DNA from: Candidatus Latescibacterota bacterium
Lineage (GTDB): Bacteria > Krumholzibacteriota > Krumholzibacteriia > WVZY01 > JAKEHA01
Reading direction: 5' to 3'
DNA: 9,776 nt
Assembly: GCA_022615275.1 (NCBI GenBank)
Contig: JAKEHA010000169.1
Coordinates: forward strand, 1 to 9,776
The notes under the pieces were generated by a model. That model did not search any database. It was not told the DNA's origin and was given only the letters and a program-made list of their open reading frames with translations. This document shows positions 1 to 7,576 of the stretch, one piece after another. The stretch's first letter is position 1, and every line of letters begins with the position of its first letter. The translations under genes and the position numbers were made by a program.

Positions 1-786
1 ACGCTCGGCGGCGCCGCGTTCGTCGCGTGGGCGCGCCCGTTGCGCAAGCTGCGCGAGGGCGACCTCTTGCGCGTCGCGGGTGCGTCGATTCGTTACCGAG
101 GCCGCGAGAGCGAGCGCGACGCGCGCTTCGAAATCGAACCGGGAGCGGGGTCGGTCGAGGACGTGCTCGAGGCCGCCGGCCACGTGCCGTTGCCCCCCTA
201 CATCCATCGCGCGGACGAGCCAATCGACCGCGAGCGCTACCAGACCGTGTTCGCGCGCGAGCACGGCTCGGTGGCGGCACCCACGGCGGGTCTCCACTTC
301 GACGACGCGCTGCTTGCTTCACTCACCGCGCGCGGCGTGGACGTGCACACGCTGCTCCTCCATGTTGGCCCCGGCACCTTCCAGCCCCTCGAGCACGACG
401 TGGTGGAAGAAAATCGCCTCGCGAGCGAGGCCTTCGAGGTGGACGCGGAGACGTTGCGCGCGGTCGCGGACGCGAAGCGCGAGGGCCGCCGCGTGGTGGC
501 CGTCGGCACCACGACCACGCGCGTGCTGGAAACGGCCGCGCGGTGCGGGTGGTTCGAGCCACCCTTCGCAGACCGCCGCGGCGAAACCGACCTCTTCATC
601 TACCCGGGCTTCGAATTCCGCGCCGTCGATGCGCTCGTTACGAATTTCCACCTGCCCAAGTCCTCGCTCCTCATGCTCGTGTGCGCCTTCCTGGGAACCG
701 GGCGCACGCTGGCCCACTATAATGAGGCGGTGGCGCGGGGGTATCGCTTCTACAGCTACGGCGACGCGATGCTGGTCCTGCCCTAA
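1..786 (+). CDS. queA: S-adenosylmethionine:tRNA ribosyltransferase-isomerase QueA, 5'-truncated by window edge
   Basis: QueA transfers and isomerises the ribosyl part of S-adenosylmethionine onto preQ1 in tRNA, forming epoxyqueuosine, the step after Tgt in queuosine synthesis. It is a cytosolic enzyme. The frame is open from base 1 and ends at TAA 784-786, giving 261 visible codons. Family members are about 340-350 residues, so roughly 85 N-terminal residues lie left of the window. A TTG at 40 is internal, not the start, because the family match (WARPLRKLREGD) begins before it. Recognisable blocks in order are GHVPLPPYI, SVAAPTAGLHFD, HVGPGTFQP, VAVGTTTTRVLE, DLFIYPGFEF, VDALVTNFHLPKSSL and YRFYSYGDAML, all typical of QueA. 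No frameshift is visible. It precedes asmA by 63 bases and tgt lies one gene further on, which fits a queuosine locus. The identification is secure; only the 5' end is unknown. Confidence 0.96.
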   Translation, partial: TLGGAAFVAWARPLRKLREGDLLRVAGASIRYRGRESERDARFEIEPGAGSVEDVLEAAGHVPLPPYIHRADEPIDRERYQTVFAREHGSVAAPTAGLHFDDALLASLTARGVDVHTLLLHVGPGTFQPLEHDVVEENRLASEAFEVDAETLRAVADAKREGRRVVAVGTTTTRVLETAARCGWFEPPFADRRGETDLFIYPGFEFRAVDALVTNFHLPKSSLLMLVCAFLGTGRTLAHYNEAVARGYRFYSYGDAMLVLP

Positions 787-792
787 CGCCCC

Positions 793-821
793 TCGACGCG
801 CCCCGATATCCCTGGTACGTT
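793..821 (+). promoter_or_regulatory. Candidate promoter for the asmA-family gene
   Basis: A -35-like TCGACG (793-798) is followed after 17 bases by a -10-like TACGTT (816-821) preceded by TGG, an extended -10 arrangement. The predicted start lies near 828, leaving a leader of about 20 bases with a good Shine-Dalgarno GGGAG at 840-844. The same -35 hexamer with the same 17-base spacing and TGG-TANNNT layout recurs before tgt, which raises confidence. Not tested; this is pattern matching by eye. Confidence 0.4.
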
Positions 822-849
822 TCTCCCCGACATCGCACTGGGAGTAGCC

Positions 850-3564
850 ATGAAGAAGAAAATACTCATCGCCGCAGGAATCGTGGTCGCCGTCGTGGTC
901 GTGGCGGTCGTGTTCGTCGCCGCCAACCTCGACAAGATCGTCAACAGTCGCAAGGGTGATCTGCTGGCACGGGCCAAGCAGATGACCGGCCGCGACATCT
1001 CGGTGGGTGACGTCGGCGTCGCCTTGTTCCCGAGCATCGGCGTCAAAGTCGCCGACGTCGTGGTGGGCGAAGATCCCGCCGTCGCGACCGAACCGTTCGT
1101 GCAGGCGAGCAACATCCACGTCAGCGTCAAGCTGATACCGCTGTTCAAGAAGCAGGTCGAGATCAAGCGTTTCGTTCTGAACGAGCCCGTCATCACGGTC
1201 ATCAAGCTGGACGCGAAGCGTTTCAACTTCACGAGCCTCATCGAGAAATCGACCGACGCGACCGCGACCGGCGGGGGCGGCTCGCAAGCGGCGAGCAGCA
1301 AACAGGCCGCGTTCGTGCTCGCGGTGGCCGACATCAAGGACGGCACCGTACGCTACCTCGACCGTGTCACCGGACTCGACCGCACCATCCGCGACATCGA
1401 CTTCGAGGCGCGCGATGTGAGCCTCGAGAGCGAAATGAAGGCGACGCTCGCGGCGGCGGTGTTCGGCGAGGCGCAAGACGTGCGCATCGATGCCGCACTG
1501 GGGCCCATCGGTGCCGACGCCTCACCCGCAGCGATCGCGAAGGCGCCGCTGTCGGTGACCTTGGAGATGGAGCAGACGACGTTCGCGGCGCTGGCCGCGT
1601 TCGTGCCGCCACCCAAATCGGACGCGAAGCCGTCGCCTCCGCAGGAGGGCACCGTTCGCGCGACGGCCAAACTGACCGGAACGGTCGGTGCGGCGACGCT
1701 GGACGCATTGGACGTCGGCATCGCGGCGCTCGGCGCGACCGAGCCCAACGTCACGGTCTCCGCTTCCGGCGGACCGTTCGACTTCACCGCCGACACGACC
1801 CTCGTGTTCGCGAACGCGCGCATGCAGGGCATGCTGAACGCGGGGCCGCTGCCGCTCTCGGGTGTCAAGTTGGTACAGAAAGACCCGGCCGCTCCCACGC
1901 CCATTCTCGGCGGCGACGCGACCGCGCGCGCCAGCTTCGACGGTGCCATGAGCGCGCTCGCCTTCGACGGCGAAGTGGACGCGACCAACGCCACCTACGA
2001 AGTGCCGGAGCAGCTCGAGAAGGCGGCCGGCATTCCGGCCAAGGCCACCTTCGCAGGCACCTTCACGCCGCAAGGGTTGCCCAACGAAGGGGTGACGTTT
2101 TCGAAGATCGACATTGTGCTTCATTCCCTCACCGCGAGCGGCTCCGGGAATCTGGTGCCGTTCAAGGGCAAGGAAGCGATGGCGTTCTCCTTCGACGGCA
2201 AGACCGCGATCGCGCCTTGGAAGGACGTCATGCCGGCGATGGCGCCGATGTCGCCTACGGGCGACGCCAAGGTGAGCGTGCGCGTGAGCGGTGCGCCCAA
2301 GCCCGGCGCGCAGCCCGACATTCGCGGTACTGCGACCGTGAGCAACTTTGGCGCGCAGATTCCCAACGTGCCCAAGCCGTTGAGCAACGGTGCGGCGACG
2401 ATCGAGTTCACGGCCAAGACGGCGAGCATTCCCAACGCGACCTTCGCGATCGGGAAGAGCACATTCAAAGTGATCGCCGAGGTGTCGTCGTTCACGCCCG
2501 TGCACGCGACGTATACGGTGGCGTCACCGGAAGTCGCGCGCCTGGACGTGCAAGCGCCGGCACCCAACGCCAAGCCGCTCCCGCGCGCGGAGGTCTTCCG
2601 CGACGTCGTGGTCAAGGGCGAAGCCACCGAGAAAGCGCCCAAGGTGATCGAGAGCGCGCTGACCATCACATCGAAGAGCGGCATCGCGGCGAACATCGAT
2701 TACACGAACGCGGAAGCGGTCGTGCGCGCCACGCCGGAGAAGTCGGTGATCGATCGCTTCTCGGCCAAGGCGATGGGCGGTACCGTGGGCGGATCGGGCA
2801 CCTTCGAACCGAAGGTCGCGAAGTTCGATCTCGCCACCAAGATCGAGAAGGTCAACCTCGCCGAGTACTTCCGCTACAAGTCGCCGCTGCTCGCCGATGT
2901 GCTGGTGGGGCGCATCGACGCCGATCTCAATATCGGCGGCCAGGGCAAGACCTGGGAAGAATTACAGAAGACGCTCTCCGGCGACGGCGGCGCGCTCGTC
3001 ATCGAGGGCGCGTTCTTGAACGTGAACCTCGCCCAGCAGCTGTTCAACTCGGTGCAGTCGATGCCGATGGTGCCCGCGGGTTTCGCCGACCGCATCAAGG
3101 CCAAGAACCCGAAACTCTTCGCGGAGAACAAGACCTCGTTCCAGGACCTCGCCGGCAAGGTCAAGATCGCCGACGGCAGGATCAACACCAACGATCTGCA
3201 TCTCAAGTCGTCTGACTTTTCGCTCGCCGGCGGCGGCTGGTTCTCGTTCGGCAAGGAGATGGACCTCAACACAACGTTGATATTGTCGCAGAAGCTCACC
3301 AACGACCTGGTCGCGGAAGTTCCCATGGCGAAGTATCTGCTCAACGCGAGCGGGCGCTTCGAGCTTCCGGTCAAGTTCTCGGGGGCCGTGATGAAGCCCA
3401 AGGTCGGTGTGGACGCCAACGCGATCCAGGCCAAGCTGTCGCAGGGACTCGTCCAGCAAGGAAAGAGCGAGCTCAACAAGAAGGCCAGCGACACGGTGAA
3501 GGGTCTCCTCGAAGGCTTCGGCAAGAAGAAGGCGCCCGCACCGCCCGACACGACCAAGAAGTAG
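850..3564 (+). CDS. AsmA-family inner-membrane-anchored protein
   Basis: This is a 904-residue protein of the AsmA/TamB/YhdP type. Family members are anchored in the inner membrane with a long periplasmic beta-rich body, and several are implicated in moving phospholipid towards the outer membrane. The start is ATG 850 with GGGAG at 840-844, five bases away. Residues 2-4 are lysines, followed by a Val/Ala-rich membrane segment at about 5-27. An AsmA-like N-terminal region follows (about 28-132, including DISVGDVGVALFPSIGVKVADV). A Gly/Ser/Ala linker lies at about 135-151. The middle is long and beta-rich. The C-terminal AsmA-like region at about 620-850 contains the MGGTVGGSGTFEP block (about 642) and LAGGGWFSFGKEMDL (about 789). 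The tail is Lys- and Pro-rich. The gene sits between two queuosine genes but has no obvious link to that pathway, and it has its own candidate promoter. Its exact substrate cannot be told from sequence. Overall family call is firm; the orthologue is uncertain. Confidence 0.88.
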   Translation: MKKKILIAAGIVVAVVVVAVVFVAANLDKIVNSRKGDLLARAKQMTGRDISVGDVGVALFPSIGVKVADVVVGEDPAVATEPFVQASNIHVSVKLIPLFKKQVEIKRFVLNEPVITVIKLDAKRFNFTSLIEKSTDATATGGGGSQAASSKQAAFVLAVADIKDGTVRYLDRVTGLDRTIRDIDFEARDVSLESEMKATLAAAVFGEAQDVRIDAALGPIGADASPAAIAKAPLSVTLEMEQTTFAALAAFVPPPKSDAKPSPPQEGTVRATAKLTGTVGAATLDALDVGIAALGATEPNVTVSASGGPFDFTADTTLVFANARMQGMLNAGPLPLSGVKLVQKDPAAPTPILGGDATARASFDGAMSALAFDGEVDATNATYEVPEQLEKAAGIPAKATFAGTFTPQGLPNEGVTFSKIDIVLHSLTASGSGNLVPFKGKEAMAFSFDGKTAIAPWKDVMPAMAPMSPTGDAKVSVRVSGAPKPGAQPDIRGTATVSNFGAQIPNVPKPLSNGAATIEFTAKTASIPNATFAIGKSTFKVIAEVSSFTPVHATYTVASPEVARLDVQAPAPNAKPLPRAEVFRDVVVKGEATEKAPKVIESALTITSKSGIAANIDYTNAEAVVRATPEKSVIDRFSAKAMGGTVGGSGTFEPKVAKFDLATKIEKVNLAEYFRYKSPLLADVLVGRIDADLNIGGQGKTWEELQKTLSGDGGALVIEGAFLNVNLAQQLFNSVQSMPMVPAGFADRIKAKNPKLFAENKTSFQDLAGKVKIADGRINTNDLHLKSSDFSLAGGGWFSFGKEMDLNTTLILSQKLTNDLVAEVPMAKYLLNASGRFELPVKFSGAVMKPKVGVDANAIQAKLSQGLVQQGKSELNKKASDTVKGLLEGFGKKKAPAPPDTTKK

Positions 3565-3569
3565 CGAGG

Positions 3570-3598
3570 TCGACGCCGCTGCGCTTGCATGGTAAAGT
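3570..3598 (+). promoter_or_regulatory. Candidate promoter for a leaderless tgt mRNA
   Basis: TCGACG (3570-3575), then 17 bases, then TAAAGT (3593-3598) preceded by TGG (extended -10). Exactly six bases separate the hexamer from the ATG of tgt at 3605, so the expected +1 base is the A of the start codon. No Shine-Dalgarno sequence is visible between asmA and tgt, in agreement with leaderless translation. The -35 and spacing match those before asmA. Confidence 0.45.
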
Positions 3599-3604
3599 AA
3601 CGTC

Positions 3605-4765
3605 ATGCCGTTTTCTTTTCGGGTCGAGGCGCGCTCGCACGGCGCGCGCGCGGGTATTCTTTCCACCGATCATGGTGCGATCGAGACGCCGGTGTTCATG
3701 CCCGTCGGCACGCAGGGGTCCGTCAAGGGACTCACGAGCCGCGACGTGTGGGACACCGGCGCGCGTCTCATTCTCGGCAACACGTATCATTTGTATCTAC
3801 GCCCCGGTGTGAGCCTAATCGAGCGCGCGGGCGGGTTGCATCGCTTCATCGGCTGGGACGGCGCGCTGCTCACGGACAGCGGCGGTTATCAAGTGTTCAG
3901 TCTCGCGTCGCTCATGCGCGTGTCGGACCTGGGTGTCACGTTTCGCTCCCACATCGACGGGTCGCTGCACGAGTTCACGCCCGAAGCGGTGATGGAGACG
4001 CAAGCGCGCATCGGCGCCGACATCGCGATGAGCTTCGACTACTTCGGCGGGATTCCGTGCGAGCGCGTGGAAGCGGAGCGATCGGTTGCGCTCACCACGG
4101 CGTGGGCGCGGCGCGGCTTGAAAGCGATGGGCGCGCGCTCCGATCGCTACGGCTACGAGCAGGTCGTGTTCGGGATCGTGCAGGGAGCGGAATACCCCGA
4201 CCTGCGCGCGCGCTCGGCGCGGGAATTCACCGAGCTCGACTTCCCCGGCTACGCCATCGGTGGGCTGTCGGTAGGCGAATCGAAAGACGCGACCTGGGAT
4301 CTCACGGAGAGGACGACGGAACTGCTTCCAGTCGATCGCCCGCGCTACTTGATGGGCATGGGCACGCCGCTGGACTTGATCGACGCCGTCGCGCGCGGGG
4401 TCGACATGCTGGACTGCGTGCTCCCGACGCGCAACGCGCGCAATGGGACCGTGTTCACGCGCGACGGACGCCTCGTCTTGCGCAACGCCCGGCACGCGGA
4501 CGATTTAATGCCGCTCGACCCCGAGTGCGGGTGCGTGGCGTGCAAGAATCACACGCGCGCGTATCTGCGGCACTTGTTCCTCTCGAACGAGATGCTTGCG
4601 CCCATGCTGGCCACGTCGCACAATTTGTTCTTTTACGCCGACACGATGCGGGCCGCGCGCGCGGCCGTCGTGCGCGGCGACTTCGACGCCTGGTACCGCG
4701 CCTTCGTCGACCGATTCACGCGCGGCGACCGCGAGTCCGCGGCGCGCGCGGAAGTAGAAACCTAA
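3605..4765 (+). CDS. tgt: tRNA-guanine transglycosylase (queuine/preQ1 tRNA-ribosyltransferase)
   Basis: Tgt exchanges guanine 34 for preQ1 in tRNAs with GUN anticodons, starting queuosine formation on tRNA. The product has 386 residues, a normal family length, on a (beta/alpha)8 barrel with a zinc site. Residue matches to the Zymomonas enzyme (numbering from memory) are: general acid/base Asp91 in LLTDSGGYQV (Asp102), Asp145 (Asp156), base-recognition loop GGLSVGE 219-225 (Val223 equals Val233, typical of bacteria rather than eukaryotes), and nucleophile Asp270 in LDCVLPTR (Asp280). The zinc ligands are Cys308, Cys310, Cys313 and His339 (ECGCVACK and TSHNL). The oddity is DYF at 145-147 where bacterial enzymes usually have DEC, so the pocket cysteine is replaced by phenylalanine. 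The ATG at 3605 has no Shine-Dalgarno and fits a leaderless start. yajC follows 14 bases after the stop, a common tgt-yajC order. Confidence 0.96.
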   Translation: MPFSFRVEARSHGARAGILSTDHGAIETPVFMPVGTQGSVKGLTSRDVWDTGARLILGNTYHLYLRPGVSLIERAGGLHRFIGWDGALLTDSGGYQVFSLASLMRVSDLGVTFRSHIDGSLHEFTPEAVMETQARIGADIAMSFDYFGGIPCERVEAERSVALTTAWARRGLKAMGARSDRYGYEQVVFGIVQGAEYPDLRARSAREFTELDFPGYAIGGLSVGESKDATWDLTERTTELLPVDRPRYLMGMGTPLDLIDAVARGVDMLDCVLPTRNARNGTVFTRDGRLVLRNARHADDLMPLDPECGCVACKNHTRAYLRHLFLSNEMLAPMLATSHNLFFYADTMRAARAAVVRGDFDAWYRAFVDRFTRGDRESAARAEVET

Positions 4766-4767
4766 CC

Positions 4768-4774
4768 AAGGAGG
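4768..4774 (+). promoter_or_regulatory. Strong Shine-Dalgarno that fixes the TTG start of yajC
   Basis: AAGGAGG lies between the tgt stop (4763-4765) and yajC. It is five bases from TTG 4780 but 26 bases from the first ATG (4801), so the TTG is the likely start. It is the best ribosome-binding site in the window. Confidence 0.8.
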
Positions 4775-4779
4775 ACCCC

Positions 4780-5097
4780 TTGAATTCCACGCTGTTCGCG
4801 ATGATGCCCGCCGACCCCAGCGGTGCGGGACCCAGTCCGTTCTCGATGCTGCTCCCCCTGCTCGGGATGCTCGCGATCTTCTACTTCCTGTTGATTCGGC
4901 CGCAGCAGAAGCGCCAGAAGGAACTCAAGAAGATGATCGACGCCTTGAGGAAGGGCGACCGTGTCGTCACCGCGAGCGGGCTCTACGGCACCGTGGCGGG
5001 GCTCCGCGACGACGTCGTCGTGGTCGAGATCGCCGACGGCGTCAAGGTCGAGATGCTCAAGAACGCCGTCACCGCGGTGGTGTCGCGCTCCGAGTAG
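4780..5097 (+). CDS. yajC: Preprotein translocase subunit YajC
   Basis: YajC is the small single-pass subunit that associates with SecDF and the SecYEG channel in the inner membrane. The product is 105 residues from TTG 4780, a usual length. A short N-terminal stretch rich in Pro, Gly and Ser leads to the membrane segment at about 23-39, then the family signature FYFLLIRPQQKRQKE at about 34-48. The cytoplasmic domain follows, with the block ALRKGDRVVTASGLYGTV (55-72) and DGVKVEMLKNAV (86-97), both characteristic. The reading frame continues open upstream inside tgt, but the Shine-Dalgarno position and the hydrophobic topology support TTG 4780. In many genomes secD and secF come next; here def follows after 25 bases and no secDF is in the window. 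It is probably cotranscribed with tgt. Confidence 0.95.
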   Translation: MNSTLFAMMPADPSGAGPSPFSMLLPLLGMLAIFYFLLIRPQQKRQKELKKMIDALRKGDRVVTASGLYGTVAGLRDDVVVVEIADGVKVEMLKNAVTAVVSRSE

Positions 5098-5122
5098 AAT
5101 CGACGGTGCGTTCGGGAGAGCG

Positions 5123-5659
5123 ATGAGACTGCAACTGCGATACTACGGCGACCCCATTTTGCGGAAGCGCGCGTCGGACGTGCGCGAGTTCGACGACGCC
5201 CTGCGCGAGCTGGCGGAGGATATGATCGCGACCATGCGGCGCGAGGCCGGCGTGGGTCTTGCGGCCACGCAGGTGGGAATCGAGAAGCGCGTTCTCGTCG
5301 CGCTCCAGATGGAGAACCCCGAGGACAGCGAGGCCCCCGAGATCGTCATGGTCAATCCCGAGGTCCTCGACCGCTCGCCCGACACCTGGATATACGAGGA
5401 AGGATGCTTGAGCATCCCCGGCATCCGCGGCGACGTGACGCGACCCGAGGGCATCCGCGTGCGCTACCAGGACCTCCACGGCAAGAGCCACGTGATCGAC
5501 GTCGACGGCATGTTCGCGCGCGTCCTCCAGCACGAGATCGACCACCTGGACGGCAAACTCTTCATCGACTATCTCTCGACGGGTGAGAAGACGCTGCTCA
5601 AGACGCGCTTGAAGAAGATCGCGGAGAAGTACGCGTCTCAGCAGGCGCCGCCGCGGTAA
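5123..5659 (+). CDS. def: Peptide deformylase
   Basis: Def removes the formyl group from the N-terminal methionine of nascent proteins; it is a cytosolic metal-dependent hydrolase. The product is 178 residues from ATG 5123, with GGGAG at 5114-5118 four bases upstream. All three family motifs are intact: GVGLAATQVG at 43-52, EEGCLSIPG at 92-100 (Cys95 is a metal ligand), and QHEIDHLDG at 136-144 (His137 and His141 are metal ligands, Glu138 catalytic). The N-terminus RYYGDPILRKRA is typical. The frame is open further upstream through yajC, but that extension has no family similarity. It is probably in one transcript with tgt and yajC. Its usual partner fmt is displaced by 2.8 kb. A convergent gene ends 17 bases after the stop, with no terminator hairpin between them. 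Confidence 0.97.
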   Translation: MRLQLRYYGDPILRKRASDVREFDDALRELAEDMIATMRREAGVGLAATQVGIEKRVLVALQMENPEDSEAPEIVMVNPEVLDRSPDTWIYEEGCLSIPGIRGDVTRPEGIRVRYQDLHGKSHVIDVDGMFARVLQHEIDHLDGKLFIDYLSTGEKTLLKTRLKKIAEKYASQQAPPR

Positions 5660-5676
5660 CGAGAGTTGATCCGTGC

Positions 5677-7530
5677 TTATCGAACCAAAATGATCTTGCG
5701 CGCCATCGACTCGCCGAGCGCGTCGATTCGGAGAAAATAGACTCCCGACGGGAAGGGAGTCGATATCGCGCTCGGAAAGTCGGAGCCCTCCCAAGTGGTC
5801 ATATGTACTCCAGCCGGAACATCCGGAATCGATCGAGCGATGAGTCGGCGTCCGCGTACGTCGTAGACGCTGATGACGACGTCCGAAGCGCGCGCTAGCG
5901 AATACTCAATCGTGACCGATCCCGCGCTCGGGTTCGGAAACGCGCGCAGAACCACGCCCGGCGCGGGTGTGGCCGCTATGGCAGTTGCCGACTCGACTCC
6001 GTAGAGCGTGTAGACCTTGCCGGCGCCCAGGTTTGTCCCGACGGTTGCCCACTTCGCGCCAATCGAGAGATCGCTAACGCTATCGCCGTTGATGTCCGAC
6101 GTGGACATCGCGAAGCCGAAATTATCGTCGTCAGATTCCCCATTCACGATGGTGGCGAAATCGGGGTTTGTGGCCATGATTGCGCCTGGTCGCGATGACA
6201 GGCCGTACACGACGATCACTTTCAACTTCTCACCCGATCCGCTCTGAACCGCCGACGCAGCGACATCAGCGCGGCCATCGTCGTTAAAGTCGCCGAAGAA
6301 CATTGCGCGCCCCATACGCCACATGAAGTTTCCGATTATGCACGTGGTTGGGACTATCGCGGAGGTTACGGAAAACGAAGACGGTAAGGCATCAGCGCCG
6401 TAAAGCACGTAGACGACACCACACTCCGAGCAACCGGAAAGCCCGATGCCGCTCGCAGATAGTAGAATGTCTATCTCGCCGTCCCCGTCAAAGTCCGCAA
6501 GCGCCGAACCCGTTCCCATCGCGCCCGGCTGCAACGGATCCGAACCGATGTGCTTGGTGCCGGGCGTGGATGCGTCGAGCGTTATCGTCGTTGGTAGGCT
6601 TGTATATCCGTAGAACAGAATCGCCTTTCCGTGCGCTGTCTGTCCCGCGTTGCCGGGCTCTCCAATAAGCAGCTCATCCGCGCCGTCCCCGTTGACGTCG
6701 TCGCAGGCCAGGGATTGGCCGGCCCCCCACCCGAACTCGCTCTCCACCAGTCGCGTCACCCCTGCCTGGAGCAGATTCAGGTCAAGCGTCTGGGGAAACG
6801 CCGCCCGTCCGTGCACGATGTAGACATGGCCTCCCGGACTGTGCGCCGGTGCGGAGACCACCAAGTCATCATACAAGTCGCCGTTGACGTTGCCATGGGC
6901 CAGCGCATAGCCGAGCCACCCTACATCAGAAGAACTGCCCAAAACTGTTGTTACGTCGACCGATGGATTCTGCAGATCAACAGTTGAGGGGAAGTCTGCC
7001 CGGCCAAACACGATCAGCGCTTTGCCTTTACAATAGAAAGACGGATATTCGCAGGGAATGCCGAGAACGAGGTCATCGAAACCGTCATTGTTGAAATCGC
7101 CGCAGTCGACCGAAGACCAGAGCCCAAAAGAGTTGATGGGGGGAACTATCAGCGAATGAGGAACCGCGGCTTGTGACAAGTCGACGGTGTCGCTGGGGAC
7201 CGGGCCCCAGACTACGTAGAGCAAGCCTGCGTAGGTTCTCCCCATCGGAGTGGCGCCGGCAGCAAAGACCAGGAGATCCGTTTCACCATCGCCGTTGACG
7301 TCTCCTGCGGACAAATAACTGCCCGCTTGATCACCGGCTCCGAGAACATAGACATCCGCGGCGTCTGCGCCGGGAGTCAGATCAATCACCGAAGGCCATT
7401 GGCCTGCCCACGCGCCTGAAGCGGCAAACGTTGCTGCCAAATGCACGCACACAACAAGCATCTCGACGTGGGGCCCTCGTCCGCAATGGCTCGGGTCTCG
7501 GAGGGCAAAAAACGGGAAAGGACCCCTCAT
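5677..7530 (-). CDS. Secreted FG-GAP beta-propeller protein with FlgD-like/type IX-like C-terminal domain
   Basis: This 617-residue protein begins with a probable signal peptide: charged residues up to about 21, a hydrophobic stretch MLVVCVHLAATFAASG at 24-39, and a possible cleavage after AWA at 42. Seven FG-GAP repeats start near residues 76, 144, 213, 277, 345, 413 and 478, a regular 64-69 residue spacing expected of a complete integrin-alpha-like seven-bladed propeller. Their calcium-binding-like loops follow DxNxDGxxD (for example DVNGDGETD and DFNDDGRAD). Loops 3 and 7 lack the Gly. Residues about 528-617 form a tail domain with LRAFPNPSAGSVTIEYSL, VVISVYDVRGRRL and PSGVYFLRI, ending in basic-hydrophobic RKIILVR, like sorting or anchoring tails of FCB-group bacteria. 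No enzyme motif is seen; a surface adhesion or ligand-binding role is only inferred. The start is ATG 7530; ATG 7461 (residue 24) is an alternative, and neither has a good Shine-Dalgarno. It is convergent with def. Confidence 0.85.
   Translation of the reverse strand: MRGPFPFFALRDPSHCGRGPHVEMLVVCVHLAATFAASGAWAGQWPSVIDLTPGADAADVYVLGAGDQAGSYLSAGDVNGDGETDLLVFAAGATPMGRTYAGLLYVVWGPVPSDTVDLSQAAVPHSLIVPPINSFGLWSSVDCGDFNNDGFDDLVLGIPCEYPSFYCKGKALIVFGRADFPSTVDLQNPSVDVTTVLGSSSDVGWLGYALAHGNVNGDLYDDLVVSAPAHSPGGHVYIVHGRAAFPQTLDLNLLQAGVTRLVESEFGWGAGQSLACDDVNGDGADELLIGEPGNAGQTAHGKAILFYGYTSLPTTITLDASTPGTKHIGSDPLQPGAMGTGSALADFDGDGEIDILLSASGIGLSGCSECGVVYVLYGADALPSSFSVTSAIVPTTCIIGNFMWRMGRAMFFGDFNDDGRADVAASAVQSGSGEKLKVIVVYGLSSRPGAIMATNPDFATIVNGESDDDNFGFAMSTSDINGDSVSDLSIGAKWATVGTNLGAGKVYTLYGVESATAIAATPAPGVVLRAFPNPSAGSVTIEYSLARASDVVISVYDVRGRRLIARSIPDVPAGVHMTTWEGSDFPSAISTPFPSGVYFLRIDALGESMARKIILVR
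6058..7305 (-). repeat. Seven tandem FG-GAP repeats in the propeller protein
   Basis: Seven copies of a 64-69 residue unit occur, each with a loop of the form DxNxDGxxDL(L/V) followed by a small-residue strand such as VLGIP, VVSAP or LIGEP. Copy 3 (NVNGDLYDD) and copy 7 (DINGDSVSD) have degenerate metal loops. The copies are diverged at the DNA level, so this is an old protein repeat and not a recent tandem duplication. Confidence 0.78.
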
Positions 7531-7546
7531 AAAGCGTGTGCTCTGC

Positions 7547-7576
7547 TTGACGCAGGCCGTCGAGCTGTGTTATAGG
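7547..7576 (+). promoter_or_regulatory. Candidate promoter reading towards the broken subtilase gene and fmt
   Basis: TTGACG (7547-7552) is followed after 18 bases by TATAGG (7571-7576), or after 17 by TTATAG. The -35 hexamer matches that before the PASTA gene. Expected transcription starts near 7583, just before the surviving subtilase reading frame. This may be the original protease promoter, now joined to a gene that has lost its start. Confidence 0.45.

Noticed and set aside
319..1476. Long open frame on the minus strand across queA and asmA (and similar antisense frames under tgt, def and fmt)
   Set aside because: Antisense to clear family members, rich in Arg, His and Asp as expected for mirror frames of GC-rich genes, and no recognisable domain or ribosome-binding site.
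3748..4779. Upstream extension of the yajC frame through tgt
   Set aside because: The extension is a low-complexity Arg/Ala/His shadow of tgt; AAGGAGG at 4768-4774 places the start at TTG 4780.
5095..5100. TAGAAT at the yajC stop as a -10 for def
   Set aside because: A good -10 match, but nothing like TTGACA or TTGACG at 16-19 bases upstream; def is close behind yajC and likely cotranscribed.
4961..5122. Upstream extension of the def frame into yajC
   Set aside because: Ser/Arg-rich shadow of yajC; ATG 5123 has GGGAG and gives the standard Def N-terminus.
5705..5727. Inverted repeat ATCGAC/GTCGAT as a terminator between def and the convergent gene
   Set aside because: Only six base pairs with an 11-base loop, no T-tract, and it lies inside the FG-GAP coding region.
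6017..6987. Short plus-strand open frames opposite the FG-GAP gene
   Set aside because: They lie antisense to the repeat-containing protein and show no domain, start signal or plausible composition.
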